A stretch of 54,632 bases of DNA from NCBI RefSeq assembly GCF_013177695.1, contig NZ_WOEY01000087.1, positions 1 to 54,632 on the forward strand, written 5' to 3'. Origin of the DNA: Paraburkholderia solitsugae. GTDB taxonomy: Bacteria; Pseudomonadota; Gammaproteobacteria; Burkholderiales; Burkholderiaceae. A program made the position numbers and the translations under genes. The notes under the pieces are model-generated. The model did not search any database. It was given only the letters and a program-made list of their open reading frames with translations, and had not been told where the DNA came from. Positions 16,304 to 24,874 of the stretch are shown here, piece after piece (position 1 is the first letter of the stretch; each line of letters begins with the position of its first letter).

Positions 16304-17692
16304 CTAGCGATATGCTCCGGCAAGCGTCTTGCCGGCTTCACGGCCCTTGAGCGTGCGCGGCCCCATCACTGCGACCACCGCGGCGACGATGATCTGGCTC
16401 ACAGCCAGAAAGACGAACGCCGCGGTAGTGCCGGCTCGCTGCAACAGAAATCCCATAATCAGGCTGGAGAATACAGCGGCGAGGCGCCCCCAGGAATACA
16501 CGAAGCCGATCGCTTGCGCGCGCATCGCCGAGGGAAAAAGTTCCGACTGATACGCGTGAGTCGCGTAGGCGCTCAAGACGTTAAACATCGTCACGCCGAC
16601 GCCGAACAGAATCAGCATCGCGGGTGCGTCCTGGTGAGCGAAGCACAAGCCACATGCGCCCGCTCCCAGCGCCGCAATAACGATCTGCCATTTGCGCTCA
16701 AGCCGGTCGGCAAACAGCAGAAACAACAGCGGACAGACTGGATAGCTCAGCCCGATATAAAGCGAGTACTCGAGGCTTTTCATTATCGGGTGTCCCTGTG
16801 CGGCAAGCAGCGCGGGGACCCAATTTCCAAAGCCGTAAAAACCGATCGCGTTGAATACATTCATGAGCGACAGCATCGTGACGATGCCCAGCCAGGGCGC
16901 TCTGAACATAACGCCCGCGGCCACGTTCGCCGGGGTACCTTCGGTCGCCTCCCCTGCCATCGCAGTCAGGTGCGGCAGCTTCGCAGCGGCCACTGCGCCG
17001 AAACATCGCTGTTCGAGCGTAGTGACGATGCGATCTGCCTCGGTCACCGACCCATGTTGCGCAAGCCACCGAGGCGACTCTGGCAAGCGCGTGCGTGTGA
17101 ACCACACCAGCATCGCCCCCCCGCTCCCGATGATGCAGAGCCAACGCCACCCCTCCACGCCAAGCGGGCTTCGCGGGATCAACGTGAGACTGAGCACGCC
17201 CGCGACCGGCACGGCCAGCAATTGCACGAACGTCGAGAAAGCAAACGCGCGCCCGCGATAACGCGCCGGAACGATCTCCGCGATGTAGGCGTCGATCGTA
17301 ACCAGTTCCACGCCCAGTCCGATGCCGCCGACAAAGCGCCAGACATCCACCTCCATGGCGCTATGCTGCAACGCCATCAGCACGGTCGCGCCGGTGTACA
17401 AAAGCAGTGCGACATTGAAGGTACGCTTGCGGCCGATGCGGTCTGCAAATCGGCCGAACAGCAATGCGCCGGCGAACAGCCCGAGGAAAGTCGCCGCGCC
17501 GAACGCCGCCTGATCGGGCAGACCGAGCAGACCGCCGCGCGTCGCGAAGACGCCCTCGCGCACAAGACCCGGAGCCGCAAGCGCCGTCAACGCCAGATCG
17601 TAGGTTTCAAAGAACGCTCCCGCCGCCAGCAGCGTCACCAGATACCAGAGGTGGCGTGTCATGGGCAGCCGGTCAAGCCGCGCTTCGATCAT
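16304..17692 (-). CDS. MFS transporter, metabolite:H+ symporter
   Basis: A 462-residue inner-membrane carrier with twelve predicted helices. Landmarks: FGRFADRIGRKRTF (motif A, loop 2-3), PARYRGRAFAFSTF, and LPESPRWLAQ in the central loop, as in sugar-porter and aromatic/organic-acid symporters. The ATG at 17692 (MIEARLDRLPMTRHLWYL) begins the protein as the family does; frames reaching 17824 add Arg-rich sequence, and an in-frame TTG at about 17725 is an alternative. In the cassette it would take up the cassette's substrate after diffusion through the upstream porin. Two GntR-like sites lie 102-175 bases upstream. Confidence 0.9.
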   Translation of the reverse strand: MIEARLDRLPMTRHLWYLVTLLAAGAFFETYDLALTALAAPGLVREGVFATRGGLLGLPDQAAFGAATFLGLFAGALLFGRFADRIGRKRTFNVALLLYTGATVLMALQHSAMEVDVWRFVGGIGLGVELVTIDAYIAEIVPARYRGRAFAFSTFVQLLAVPVAGVLSLTLIPRSPLGVEGWRWLCIIGSGGAMLVWFTRTRLPESPRWLAQHGSVTEADRIVTTLEQRCFGAVAAAKLPHLTAMAGEATEGTPANVAAGVMFRAPWLGIVTMLSLMNVFNAIGFYGFGNWVPALLAAQGHPIMKSLEYSLYIGLSYPVCPLLFLLFADRLERKWQIVIAALGAGACGLCFAHQDAPAMLILFGVGVTMFNVLSAYATHAYQSELFPSAMRAQAIGFVYSWGRLAAVFSSLIMGFLLQRAGTTAAFVFLAVSQIIVAAVVAVMGPRTLKGREAGKTLAGAYR

Positions 17693-17793
17693 GCGCGTGG
17701 CCGCGGTGTTGCGAGACGCGTTCAACGTGAACCTCCATGCATTTGCCGACCGGTCGACGGCAAGCCCGCGTCTCGCTTCACTGCACGTTTTAC

Positions 17794-17806
17794 ATTGTAT
17801 GACAAT
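17794..17806. promoter_or_regulatory. GntR-type operator before the MFS gene (best copy)
   Basis: ATTGTATGACAAT is an inverted repeat (ATTGT/ACAAT, 3-base centre) matching the FCD-type consensus TNGTNNNACNA exactly. It lies 102 bases upstream of the MFS start chosen here, or within the 5' end of the longer alternative frame. It is the clearest of five related sites in this cluster. Confidence 0.7.
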
Positions 17807-17856
17807 AAGTTCATATCGTTGCAATTTCCCTGCTTATTTCTTGATAATTAGAAAGT

Positions 17857-17867
17857 TTGTCTGACAT
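17857..17867. promoter_or_regulatory. GntR-type operator, second copy between porin and MFS
   Basis: TTGTCTGACAT carries the shared core TGTCTGACA and lies 50 bases beyond the palindrome at 17794-17806, just after the porin stop. Five turns of helix separate the two centres (63 bases is close to six turns), so cooperative binding is possible; this is inference. Confidence 0.55.
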
Positions 17868-17877
17868 TCGACATCCC

Positions 17878-18978
17878 TCAGAACTGGTGACGTATGCCGG
17901 CCATCAAGCCTAGCTGGGTGCTCTTCTGCGCAGTGCCCAGGCCATTGACGCCCTGGATTTGCGCCCCGATCAGGTCACCGCGATACAGTCCGTAGTTGCC
18001 TTCGATATAAACATCGGTCCGCTTCGACAGGTTGTAGTCCGCGAGGAGTTCGAACTGTGAGGCCGTGCCGTCGAGCCGCTCGGTCTTGCCGGTCTGCAGC
18101 GTGCGCCAGTAGTTGAAGGAAAGCCGCATCGCCGAGCTGAACGAATGCACCGCGCCGAGGCTGAACATGCGGCGCGAACTGAAGTCGGTGTACTTCAACG
18201 CGGCCAGTACCGGTGCGGTAAACGGCCCGTTGAGATACGACTGGAAGCCCGGGTCAAGCCGGTTTTCGAAGTAGCCGGCGTGGAACTGCATGCTCTGCCA
18301 GGTGTAGGACGCACCCGCCGTCCATGCCTTCGAATGCGAACCGTTAGTCGAATCGCGCGAATCCATATAGGCCGCGCCTGCCGCGAGCGGCGCGGCAGGC
18401 ATATAAGCCACGCCGATACCCATTTGCGAACCGTAGGACGTGTGCCCTGCCGTGTTGCCGAACGCGTATGAAACCTGACCGACCACGTCGGCGAGCTTGA
18501 TGGTGTATTTCGCCATGTTGCTGGACCACGGGCCGCCGAGCATGGTGAATTCCGGCTGGAAGCTGAAGTTGAACGGCACCCAGGGATTCGATGCATAGGT
18601 TCGTTCGACCACGCCCGCGAGCACGTTGGTCTGACGCCCCATGGTCAGCATGCCAAGGTTGGCGGACTTCAGACCTACGAATGCCGTGTTCCAGAACGGT
18701 AGACCCGGATCGGACTGACCATTGTTGAGATCGAAACGGTTTTCCAATCGGAAGATCGCCGCGTTGCCCCCGCCCAGGTCCTCGGTTCCACTCACGCCAA
18801 AGCGGCTTTCCGACAGACCTCCGACACCCATCTGCACAGTCGAGCCCCCGGCGCGATTGACGTGAGTCTGATACTGCACGCTGACATCGGTGAGTCCGTA
18901 CAGGGTTACGCTCGACTGCGCCATCGCGCTTCCCGCTCCACATGACGCAAGCACTCCCACAACGTAAATAGCTTTCAC
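17878..18978 (-). CDS. Gram-negative porin (Burkholderia type)
   Basis: A 366-residue outer-membrane porin. A GTG start at 18976-18978, preceded by GGAGACGAT, gives the typical signal peptide VKAIYVVGVLASCGAGSAMAQ; the longer open frame upstream is spurious. The mature protein begins SSVTLYGLTDVSVQYQTH and shows family marks: SRFGVSGTEDLGGGNAAIFRLEN, FVGLKSANLGMLTMGRQ, and a carboxyl end GLMAGIRHQF whose last aromatic residue signals assembly into the membrane. It would form a sixteen-strand trimer. Two TGTCTGACA sites lie about 100 and 160 bases upstream, linking it to the GntR regulator. It probably admits the cassette's substrate across the outer membrane. Confidence 0.93.
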   Translation of the reverse strand: MKAIYVVGVLASCGAGSAMAQSSVTLYGLTDVSVQYQTHVNRAGGSTVQMGVGGLSESRFGVSGTEDLGGGNAAIFRLENRFDLNNGQSDPGLPFWNTAFVGLKSANLGMLTMGRQTNVLAGVVERTYASNPWVPFNFSFQPEFTMLGGPWSSNMAKYTIKLADVVGQVSYAFGNTAGHTSYGSQMGIGVAYMPAAPLAAGAAYMDSRDSTNGSHSKAWTAGASYTWQSMQFHAGYFENRLDPGFQSYLNGPFTAPVLAALKYTDFSSRRMFSLGAVHSFSSAMRLSFNYWRTLQTGKTERLDGTASQFELLADYNLSKRTDVYIEGNYGLYRGDLIGAQIQGVNGLGTAQKSTQLGLMAGIRHQF

Positions 18979-19074
18979 ATCGTCTCCGTTTTTATATTCG
19001 GCACCCGATCGATATCGGCTGATAGCCGGCCTCGGCCGATTGTCCGATCTGACTTGAACGCCTCTCATCAATTT

Positions 19075-19085
19075 CTGTCTGACAA
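19075..19085. promoter_or_regulatory. GntR-type operator, porin upstream copy 1
   Basis: CTGTCTGACAA carries the core TGTCTGACA and lies 97 bases before the porin GTG. With the copy 63 bases further upstream it forms a pair whose spacing (start to start 63) equals that of the pair at 17794/17857 (63). Confidence 0.6.
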
Positions 19086-19137
19086 TGGAATGATATTTCG
19101 CCGAATACATCGCTATCAATTGGGGTAATCGCCTGGA

Positions 19138-19148
19138 ATGTCTGACAA
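19138..19148. promoter_or_regulatory. GntR-type operator, porin upstream copy 2
   Basis: ATGTCTGACAA, same core as the site at 19075 and in the same orientation, 160 bases before the porin start. The equal 63-base spacing of both site pairs is a direct observation; a looped or cooperative complex is inference. Confidence 0.6.
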
Positions 19149-19540
19149 TCACAAAATATTGGGGCGCGAGCGGCCTAGCTCAAATACAACCGGAGCTGGA
19201 CATGGGAAGGCGACGGATTCGGCCATTCTTCGCAGGTTTTGCGTAGTGGTGCCCATCGGAACTTGCTATGGGCACCGCCTGAACCATGCGGTCGCAGGCG
19301 GCGGAGTTTCGGGGTGGCTCGATGCACTTCTGTCCGACTATCCAGTCAGTCAGCGCTGCTGTGCCGGACTACCGGGCGCAGAGGTTGTGGCAACCATGTT
19401 TTGCGTCGGGTACCTACAAATGACCGTTTGCGTTTTTTGTTCTTTTTCTCAGAACGACCGGGCATTCCCCCACGCACACTGCCCCCGGCATATTGACCCG
19501 CGCGGTTCCAGGATGTAACGCGTGCGGCTGCCGACGGCCA
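19149..19540. other. Intergenic region without a supported gene
   Basis: About 390 bases between the porin promoter region and the end of the histidine kinase gene. Codon use and lack of homology argue against the short frames present. Nothing else notable is seen. Confidence 0.4.
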
Positions 19541-20896
19541 CTACAGCCAGACAATGAATCCAGTTCCAGAAAACGAACTGCTGACAGTCAGCCGCCATTC
19601 ATGAGCAGTCGCGATTTCCTTGCAGATCGCGAGGCCGAGCCCGGCGCCATCATGCCGGGCATCCGGCGCCCGCCAGAACCGCTCGAAGAGAAACGGCAGG
19701 TACTCTTGCCGGATGCCTGGCCCCTCGTCCCGAACCTGAATCGAACTGTTATCGAGAATCAGCCATACGACGCTGTTGGGCGGCGAAACATTGATTGCAT
19801 TTTCGACCATGTTCTTGAGCAGAATGAACAACGCACCTCGGTCGGCCCAGATCGACTGCAGCGCAACCGGAGCCTCGAGTTGAAGCGTGACATGATTCCT
19901 GTCGGCCTTGCGCGCGAGATACGACACGACGTCCTGAGCGACATCGACACTGCTTACTGCGCCAAAATTGAAGTTCTGCGACTCGCTAACTTCGGCGAGA
20001 TGCAACAGTTGCCGAACCTGACGCGCCATCAGATCGATTTCGCGAAACAGCAGGTCCTTGTCGTCGATCCCGGGCTGCAGTTCGATTTGACCGCGGATCA
20101 GGGTGAGCGGCGTCTGCAACTCGTGCGCGGCTGACGCGAGAAACTGCTGCTGCACGGCGAAGCCGTTTTCGAGTCTGTCGAGCGCCTCGTTGAAGGCATG
20201 GATCAACGGCCTGATTTCACTCGGAATACCCTCGATGGAGAGCCGCGTCGTGAGATTGCGCGGTGTGATACGTGCAGCCGCGCGCGATGCCTCCCTAAGC
20301 GGCCTCAGCAGCCGATGCACGGTAAAAGGGAAAGACAGGCCAAAAATGATCGTGGCAACGACAATGATCGTCTTGATGATCGCAGGCATCGGCTTGACCT
20401 TGGCGTCGATAAGTGCGTCGACGAATCGTTCGGACGTTGCGGTCTGGATGTAGAAAACCGCCGGACCCTGCGCCACCCGCAGCGTCAGGATGACGAATGG
20501 CTTCGCGTCTATCTCCGCCCGCTGGACATTGCCAACGAACCCGGATAGATCTCCTGCAATCCATGCTTGACCTCCCCCGGCGCCGTTCGAAGCCAGCAAC
20601 ACATTGCCGCGTTCGTCGAGTACCCGGTACTTCAGTTCCGTCGGCACCACCTCGAAGAGCCAGGCCCTCTGCGCGGGAAGCGCAACCGAAACCGGACGGC
20701 CAGCACTATCGAACTGGAGTCCACCCGCGATCGCCGTGACATTTTCCATCTCCTCGTGCCGCCCGAGCATCTGCTGGGGGAAATGATTGAACGCATAGGT
20801 GGCGACCGTCGCCAGCACGGTCAGGCTGATCGCGAGCGCAACAATGCTGGTCACCCAAAGCCGCGCGGACAAACTGCGAATCCAGTGATTGAGCAT
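19541..20896 (-). CDS. Sensor histidine kinase of the MipA-linked two-component system
   Basis: A 451-residue membrane kinase. One helix (residues 13-35), a periplasmic domain of about 140 residues, a second helix (173-193), a HAMP-like linker, then HisKA with phospho-His258 in SAAHELQTPLT, and an HATPase domain with NMVENAINVSP (N box), DEGPGI and GAGLGLAI. It phosphorylates the regulator encoded just upstream. I chose the ATG at 20896; a TTG three codons earlier is possible. It is the last gene of mipA-like - regulator - kinase, with 21 bases after the regulator's stop. The periplasmic domain shows no metal or ligand motif I can name. Confidence 0.9.
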   Translation of the reverse strand: MLNHWIRSLSARLWVTSIVALAISLTVLATVATYAFNHFPQQMLGRHEEMENVTAIAGGLQFDSAGRPVSVALPAQRAWLFEVVPTELKYRVLDERGNVLLASNGAGGGQAWIAGDLSGFVGNVQRAEIDAKPFVILTLRVAQGPAVFYIQTATSERFVDALIDAKVKPMPAIIKTIIVVATIIFGLSFPFTVHRLLRPLREASRAAARITPRNLTTRLSIEGIPSEIRPLIHAFNEALDRLENGFAVQQQFLASAAHELQTPLTLIRGQIELQPGIDDKDLLFREIDLMARQVRQLLHLAEVSESQNFNFGAVSSVDVAQDVVSYLARKADRNHVTLQLEAPVALQSIWADRGALFILLKNMVENAINVSPPNSVVWLILDNSSIQVRDEGPGIRQEYLPFLFERFWRAPDARHDGAGLGLAICKEIATAHEWRLTVSSSFSGTGFIVWL

Positions 20897-20917
20897 GGTG
20901 AGCAATGGGCCGTTGAT

Positions 20918-21613
20918 TTAGTGCTGCCCGGTGAGCCCTGCAGCAACCTGGAGCGCGAAGCCCGCGCCGCGAATATTGGCGAGCCGCGTCGTTGCGCCCA
21001 CCGCGGTCAACTTCTTACGCAAACGATGCAGCGTGACTTCGAGCGCGTTGGGCGTAACGGCTTCGCCGAGTCCCCACGCGGCATGTTCGAGCGCCGCATG
21101 CCGCACGGTGGCGCCTGCCGCCTTCACGAGGCACAGCACGATCTGCAACTCGGCCGGTGCCAGCAGAACAGACTGCGCGCCGCAGCGCATGGCGCGTTGC
21201 TGCGGATCAACCGTGATGTCGCCGAACGAGATCACCAGTTCCGTCAGCGCCACCGGACGGCGCATCAGCGTACGCACCCGCGCGACCAGTTCACTCATGG
21301 CAAAGGGTTTGGTCACGTAGTCGTCCGCGCCGCTCTCCAGTCCGTCGACGCGGTCATGCAGCGCGTCGCGCGCCGTCAGCATGAGCGAGGGCGTCATCTG
21401 CCCGGCCGCGCGCAATGTCCGCAGAAAAGTGAGGCCGTCGCCGTCCGGCAAACCGCGATCTATGATGAGCACCGCGTAGTCGGCCCGGCTCACGCCATAA
21501 TGCGCCTCCGAAAGGGTACCGAACACATCGGTCTCGATGCCCGCAGCGGAAAGCGCCTGGCGGATCATGCCGGCCAGGCGCTCGTGGTCTTCGATCAGTG
21601 CAACTCGCGACAT
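20918..21613 (-). CDS. OmpR-family response regulator
   Basis: A 231-residue regulator. The receiver domain (1-115) has acidic residues Glu8, Asp9, the phospho-acceptor Asp52 (LIIDRGLPDGDG) and Lys near 103 (YVTKPFAMSEL). The winged-helix output domain (about 130-222) ends RLANIRGAGFALQV in place of the usual RGxGYxL. The ATG at 21611-21613 matches the family start. It follows the MipA-like gene by 10 bases and precedes the kinase, so all three share a transcript. Likely target: its own operon, including the outer-membrane protein gene. Confidence 0.92.
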   Translation of the reverse strand: MSRVALIEDHERLAGMIRQALSAAGIETDVFGTLSEAHYGVSRADYAVLIIDRGLPDGDGLTFLRTLRAAGQMTPSLMLTARDALHDRVDGLESGADDYVTKPFAMSELVARVRTLMRRPVALTELVISFGDITVDPQQRAMRCGAQSVLLAPAELQIVLCLVKAAGATVRHAALEHAAWGLGEAVTPNALEVTLHRLRKKLTAVGATTRLANIRGAGFALQVAAGLTGQH

Positions 21614-21623
21614 GCGGTGCGGC

Positions 21624-22442
21624 TCAATTGAATTGGTAAAGGTAACCGATCCTGGCTTGCGGAATATAACGCTTGCCCACCAGCGGACTATCGGTGATGC
21701 CGCTGCCAAGGTGCGCGACGCCGACGTCGAGAATCAGGATCTGATGACGCGTGAACTTGTAGTTGATACGCGTTCCCACTGAGATGTCGTAGGTCGCCTT
21801 ACCGGTATATTCCGGGCGCCCGGCGCGCACTTCGGATGAACGCACGCCGTAATAGTAATCGACATATTTGCTGCTCAGCCAATCCACGCCGGCGTGCGGT
21901 TCGAACTCGAATTTGCCGTAGTCGAAGGACTTGCTGAAGTCGATCGTGGCTTTCTGCCCCTTATTGCCGCCTTCCAGAACATCGCCCGACAGCGTGCCGT
22001 ATGCGGTGTGCCATGCGAGTGCCGGGCCGTACCAGAACGCGCCGTTGCGGTTCTGCATGCCGCTCAGAATCGGCGCGTCGGACGCTTTGTAGCCGTCGCC
22101 AATCGCGTACTGTCCGCGCAACGCGAGGCTCACGTTGCTCCACTTGCCGATCTTCAGATCGACGGCCGTGCCGAATGCATGGACCCATTTGTCGTCGAAC
22201 GAAATCAGCGGAATCGGCGTGTATTTCGTGCCATAGCCTTTGTAAGGCGCCTGTTCGATACCCGCTCCCACGCCCAGGCCCCAATGCGTCACATTGGTCG
22301 AATTGTTCAGCACGGCGAAGCCCGTGTCGTCCGCCGTGGGCGGCTCCGGGCTCTGGCCGTCGGCCCAGGCCGCACCCGAAAACATGAAGAGCGATGCGAT
22401 CGCCAATAGAAGCCTGCGCTCACGGCAGAGAGGTTTTTTCAC
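21624..22442 (-). CDS. MipA/OmpV family outer-membrane protein
   Basis: A 272-residue beta-barrel. Signal peptide residues 1-27 (LLLAIASLFMFSGAAWA), then the family's opening WGLGVGAGIEQAPYKGYGTKYTPIPLISFDDKWVHAFG and alternating hydrophobic strands, ending ARIGYLYQFN with a terminal aromatic-Asn. MipA/OmpV proteins were first described as murein-hydrolase scaffolds or osmoregulated porins; several are linked to two-component systems responding to antimicrobial or metal stress. As the first gene of the operon it is the probable output of the regulator and kinase downstream. 22443-22688, upstream, holds the promoter but no gene. Confidence 0.9.
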   Translation of the reverse strand: MKKPLCRERRLLLAIASLFMFSGAAWADGQSPEPPTADDTGFAVLNNSTNVTHWGLGVGAGIEQAPYKGYGTKYTPIPLISFDDKWVHAFGTAVDLKIGKWSNVSLALRGQYAIGDGYKASDAPILSGMQNRNGAFWYGPALAWHTAYGTLSGDVLEGGNKGQKATIDFSKSFDYGKFEFEPHAGVDWLSSKYVDYYYGVRSSEVRAGRPEYTGKATYDISVGTRINYKFTRHQILILDVGVAHLGSGITDSPLVGKRYIPQARIGYLYQFN

Positions 22443-22688
22443 GTCGAGTCCTGAGTTGATGGATGAGGCGCCATCGACTCTAAGGCTGCTGGACTTACTC
22501 GTTACTTACTCAAAGCGGTGAGTACTAGCCTGCCCGGCGGCGGCAGGGGTACGGGCGAATGTCACGGCTGTGGGACTGCGGCGGCAAACGACGTGCACGC
22601 GGGTAAGTATCAGGCAAGGCATCCGGGTTAAACATCGAGGCCGCTAGACGACTGCCCGTCATGAACGCATCCCCTGGTGATCGACGCG

Positions 22689-24044
22689 CTACTCATTCGG
22701 TTTGTACAATAGGATTGTGCATCCGGGCGTCGCGTCCTTGAAGCGGATTGACATGCCGTGCATTCCCGCCACCGCCTGTGCGAGGCTTAGTCCAAGCCCG
22801 CTGCCGGGCGTATGACGGCTCGCCTCACCGCGATAAAAGCGCCGCAGCACGGCTTGCTGTTCGGCGGGCGCGATACCGGGCCCATCGTCTGAAACGGCGA
22901 TGCCCGCGCCGGTCTTGTCGCGGAACACCGTGATCCGCACATGGCCGCCATGCGGTGCGAACTTGATGGCGTTTTCCACCAGATTCGCCAGTGCCTCGAA
23001 TAGCAGATTCGGATCGCCCCGGATCTCAAGCGGCCCCGATACCGTTCGCTGCAATTCGAAGGCGATTTGCTTTTCTTCGGCAGTCGGATCGTAGAATTCG
23101 AACACGTCATCGGCGACGGCGGCCAGATCGACCGTTGTGAATCCCGCGTGGCGCACGCCGCTTTCGATTTCCGAAATGCGCAGCAGCGCGTTGAAGGTGC
23201 GCAGCAGCCCACTGGTCTCGACAATGGTTTCATCGATTGCCGCGCGACACTCCGCTTCGGTTTTAGCGCGCCGTTGCGCACGTTCGAGTCCAGCGAGCAT
23301 TCGGGTGAGCGGCGTGTGCAGATCGTGTGCAATCGCATCGCACACGCCCTTGACCTCATTCATGAGCCGCTCGATTTCGTCGAGCATGCCATTCACGACG
23401 GCGACGAGGCGATCCACGTCGTCGCGTTTTGAATGCATCGGCAAACGCCTGCTGAGATTGCCGGCGACGATTTCCTCGATCGAGGCGGTTACCGCGTCGA
23501 GCCGCCGCATTGCCGATATGCCGATCAGGCTCGCTCCGACCAGGCCGATCACGAGTGTGATCATGGCGGTGGAAAGCAGCGCGTGCACCAGTTCTTCGTC
23601 GAAATGGTCGAGTTCGCGGGTGTTCTGGCATTGCAACGCGATGCGGCTATCCGGCACGCGCGCGGCAATGCATCGGCCGGGCGGGTGGCCGGGCAGCTTC
23701 GCGAGTCGCATGGAAAACGGTTGGTCGAACACGGGGATAGCCGGGTGATCGCCCGCGTAGCCGCCGGCGAGATGTTTTCCGGCAGCGTCGAACAGACCGA
23801 ACGGGCGTTGGTGGCGCGGATCGAACTGGTTTTGATGTTCGAATCGCGCGACCAGTTCGTCCGGTTCTTCGCGTTGCAACTGGGCGTGCTCGCGGATCAG
23901 CCAGTCGTCGATGCGCTCCTGTTCGAAGCCGGTGATCTCGCGGTACAGGTAGCCGAACAACAGTATCGCGATCACGCCGAACAGCATCAGGAACAGCGTG
24001 GCGAGGCGAAAGCCGGTGGTGCGGTGCAGGTCAGTCAGGCGCAT
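22689..24044 (-). CDS. Sensor histidine kinase
   Basis: A 451-residue kinase. Helix 1 spans residues about 13-35, a short periplasmic domain 36-155, helix 2 158-180, then HAMP, HisKA with phospho-His240 in DAIAHDLHTPLTRM, and HATPase with NLVENAIKFAPHG, SDDGPGI and GSGLGLSL. Its ATG overlaps the end of the regulator gene at 24031-24714 by 14 bases, so the pair is translationally coupled. The periplasmic segment contains one Cys pair (CIAARV ... LQCQN), possibly a disulfide. It may also serve the third regulator at 24875, which has no kinase of its own. Confidence 0.92.
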   Translation of the reverse strand: MRLTDLHRTTGFRLATLFLMLFGVIAILLFGYLYREITGFEQERIDDWLIREHAQLQREEPDELVARFEHQNQFDPRHQRPFGLFDAAGKHLAGGYAGDHPAIPVFDQPFSMRLAKLPGHPPGRCIAARVPDSRIALQCQNTRELDHFDEELVHALLSTAMITLVIGLVGASLIGISAMRRLDAVTASIEEIVAGNLSRRLPMHSKRDDVDRLVAVVNGMLDEIERLMNEVKGVCDAIAHDLHTPLTRMLAGLERAQRRAKTEAECRAAIDETIVETSGLLRTFNALLRISEIESGVRHAGFTTVDLAAVADDVFEFYDPTAEEKQIAFELQRTVSGPLEIRGDPNLLFEALANLVENAIKFAPHGGHVRITVFRDKTGAGIAVSDDGPGIAPAEQQAVLRRFYRGEASRHTPGSGLGLSLAQAVAGMHGMSIRFKDATPGCTILLYKPNE

Positions 24045-24714
24045 GGAGCATGTATCCCGAACCGCGCACGGTATCGATCATCGGAGCCGTCCCGTCCGGG
24101 TCGAGCTTCTTTCTCAGGCGGCTGATATGCACATCGATCACATTGGTCCGCTCGTCCAGCCGGTAGTCCCATACCGCTTCGAACAGCATGGTGCGGCTTA
24201 CCACCTGGCCCTCATGCTGCATCAGGTATTCGAGCAGCCGGTATTCGCGTGGCAGGAGCGGCACCGGACGGCCGGCGAAGCTTACTTCGCGCTTGAGCGG
24301 GTCCAGACGCAGCGGGCCGACCTGATACTCCTGCACGCCGGGCGCCGCTTCGCGCCGGCGCATCAGCGCGTCGAGCCGGGCGGTCAGTTCGATGAACTCG
24401 AACGGCTTGGTCAGATAATCGTCTCCGCCGGCGCGCAGACCGCGCACACGTTCGTCGACCGCGGAGAGCGCGCTCAGAATCAATACGGGCGTGAACACGC
24501 CGGCGCTGCGCAACGCCGCCAGCATGCCGAGCCCTTCGAGTCCGCCCGGCAACATGCGATCGAGCACGATGGCGTCATAACTGTTGGCGACCGCAAGCAT
24601 CAAACCGTCGCGGCCCGTGCGCGCGGTCTGTACCTTGCAGCCGTGATCGGTCAGCGCTTCAACGATCTCCGCGAGGGTTTGCTCGTCGTCTTCGACGACC
24701 AGTACGTTCGACAT
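24031..24714 (-). CDS. OmpR-family response regulator
   Basis: A 227-residue regulator with phospho-acceptor Asp52 (IVLDRMLPGG), Asp9-Asp10 in VVEDDEQ and Lys at DDYLTKPFEF. The output domain has LLPREYRLLEYLMQHEGQVVSRTML and ends DTVRGSGYMLHAPD, typical of heavy-metal/QseB-like OmpR proteins. It is divergent from a second regulator gene at 24875; the 160-base interval holds a palindromic AT-rich motif. It precedes and overlaps its cognate kinase. Confidence 0.93.
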   Translation of the reverse strand: MSNVLVVEDDEQTLAEIVEALTDHGCKVQTARTGRDGLMLAVANSYDAIVLDRMLPGGLEGLGMLAALRSAGVFTPVLILSALSAVDERVRGLRAGGDDYLTKPFEFIELTARLDALMRRREAAPGVQEYQVGPLRLDPLKREVSFAGRPVPLLPREYRLLEYLMQHEGQVVSRTMLFEAVWDYRLDERTNVIDVHISRLRKKLDPDGTAPMIDTVRGSGYMLHAPD

Positions 24715-24830
24715 GCATTTTTCCAGAAGTGAGCGCGCGGCGAACCTGGGCGAGGTGGCCGTTTACACTACGCTCGTATCTACAATGTCCCGAAGTATGC
24801 CGTGCGAAGCTGCACAGGCGTTTCGCGCCA

Positions 24831-24850
24831 ACATTAAAAAATTTTAATGT
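24831..24850. promoter_or_regulatory. AT-rich palindrome between divergent regulator genes
   Basis: ACATTAAAAAATTTTAATGT has 9-base arms and a 2-base centre and lies 25 bases before the start of the 24875 gene and 117 bases before the divergent one. A related string (CATTAAATTTTTTTCATT) occurs upstream of the efflux operon at 25615. In a GC-rich genome such islands usually mark promoters or regulator sites; OmpR-type binding is inference. Confidence 0.5.
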
Positions 24851-24874
24851 GGGCCTCATCAACCTGTTTAGCGC

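Noticed and set aside
16061..17851. 596-codon plus-strand frame opposite the GntR and MFS genes
   Set aside because: Composition is Arg/Gln/His-rich without domains, and both genes on the other strand have clear family motifs.
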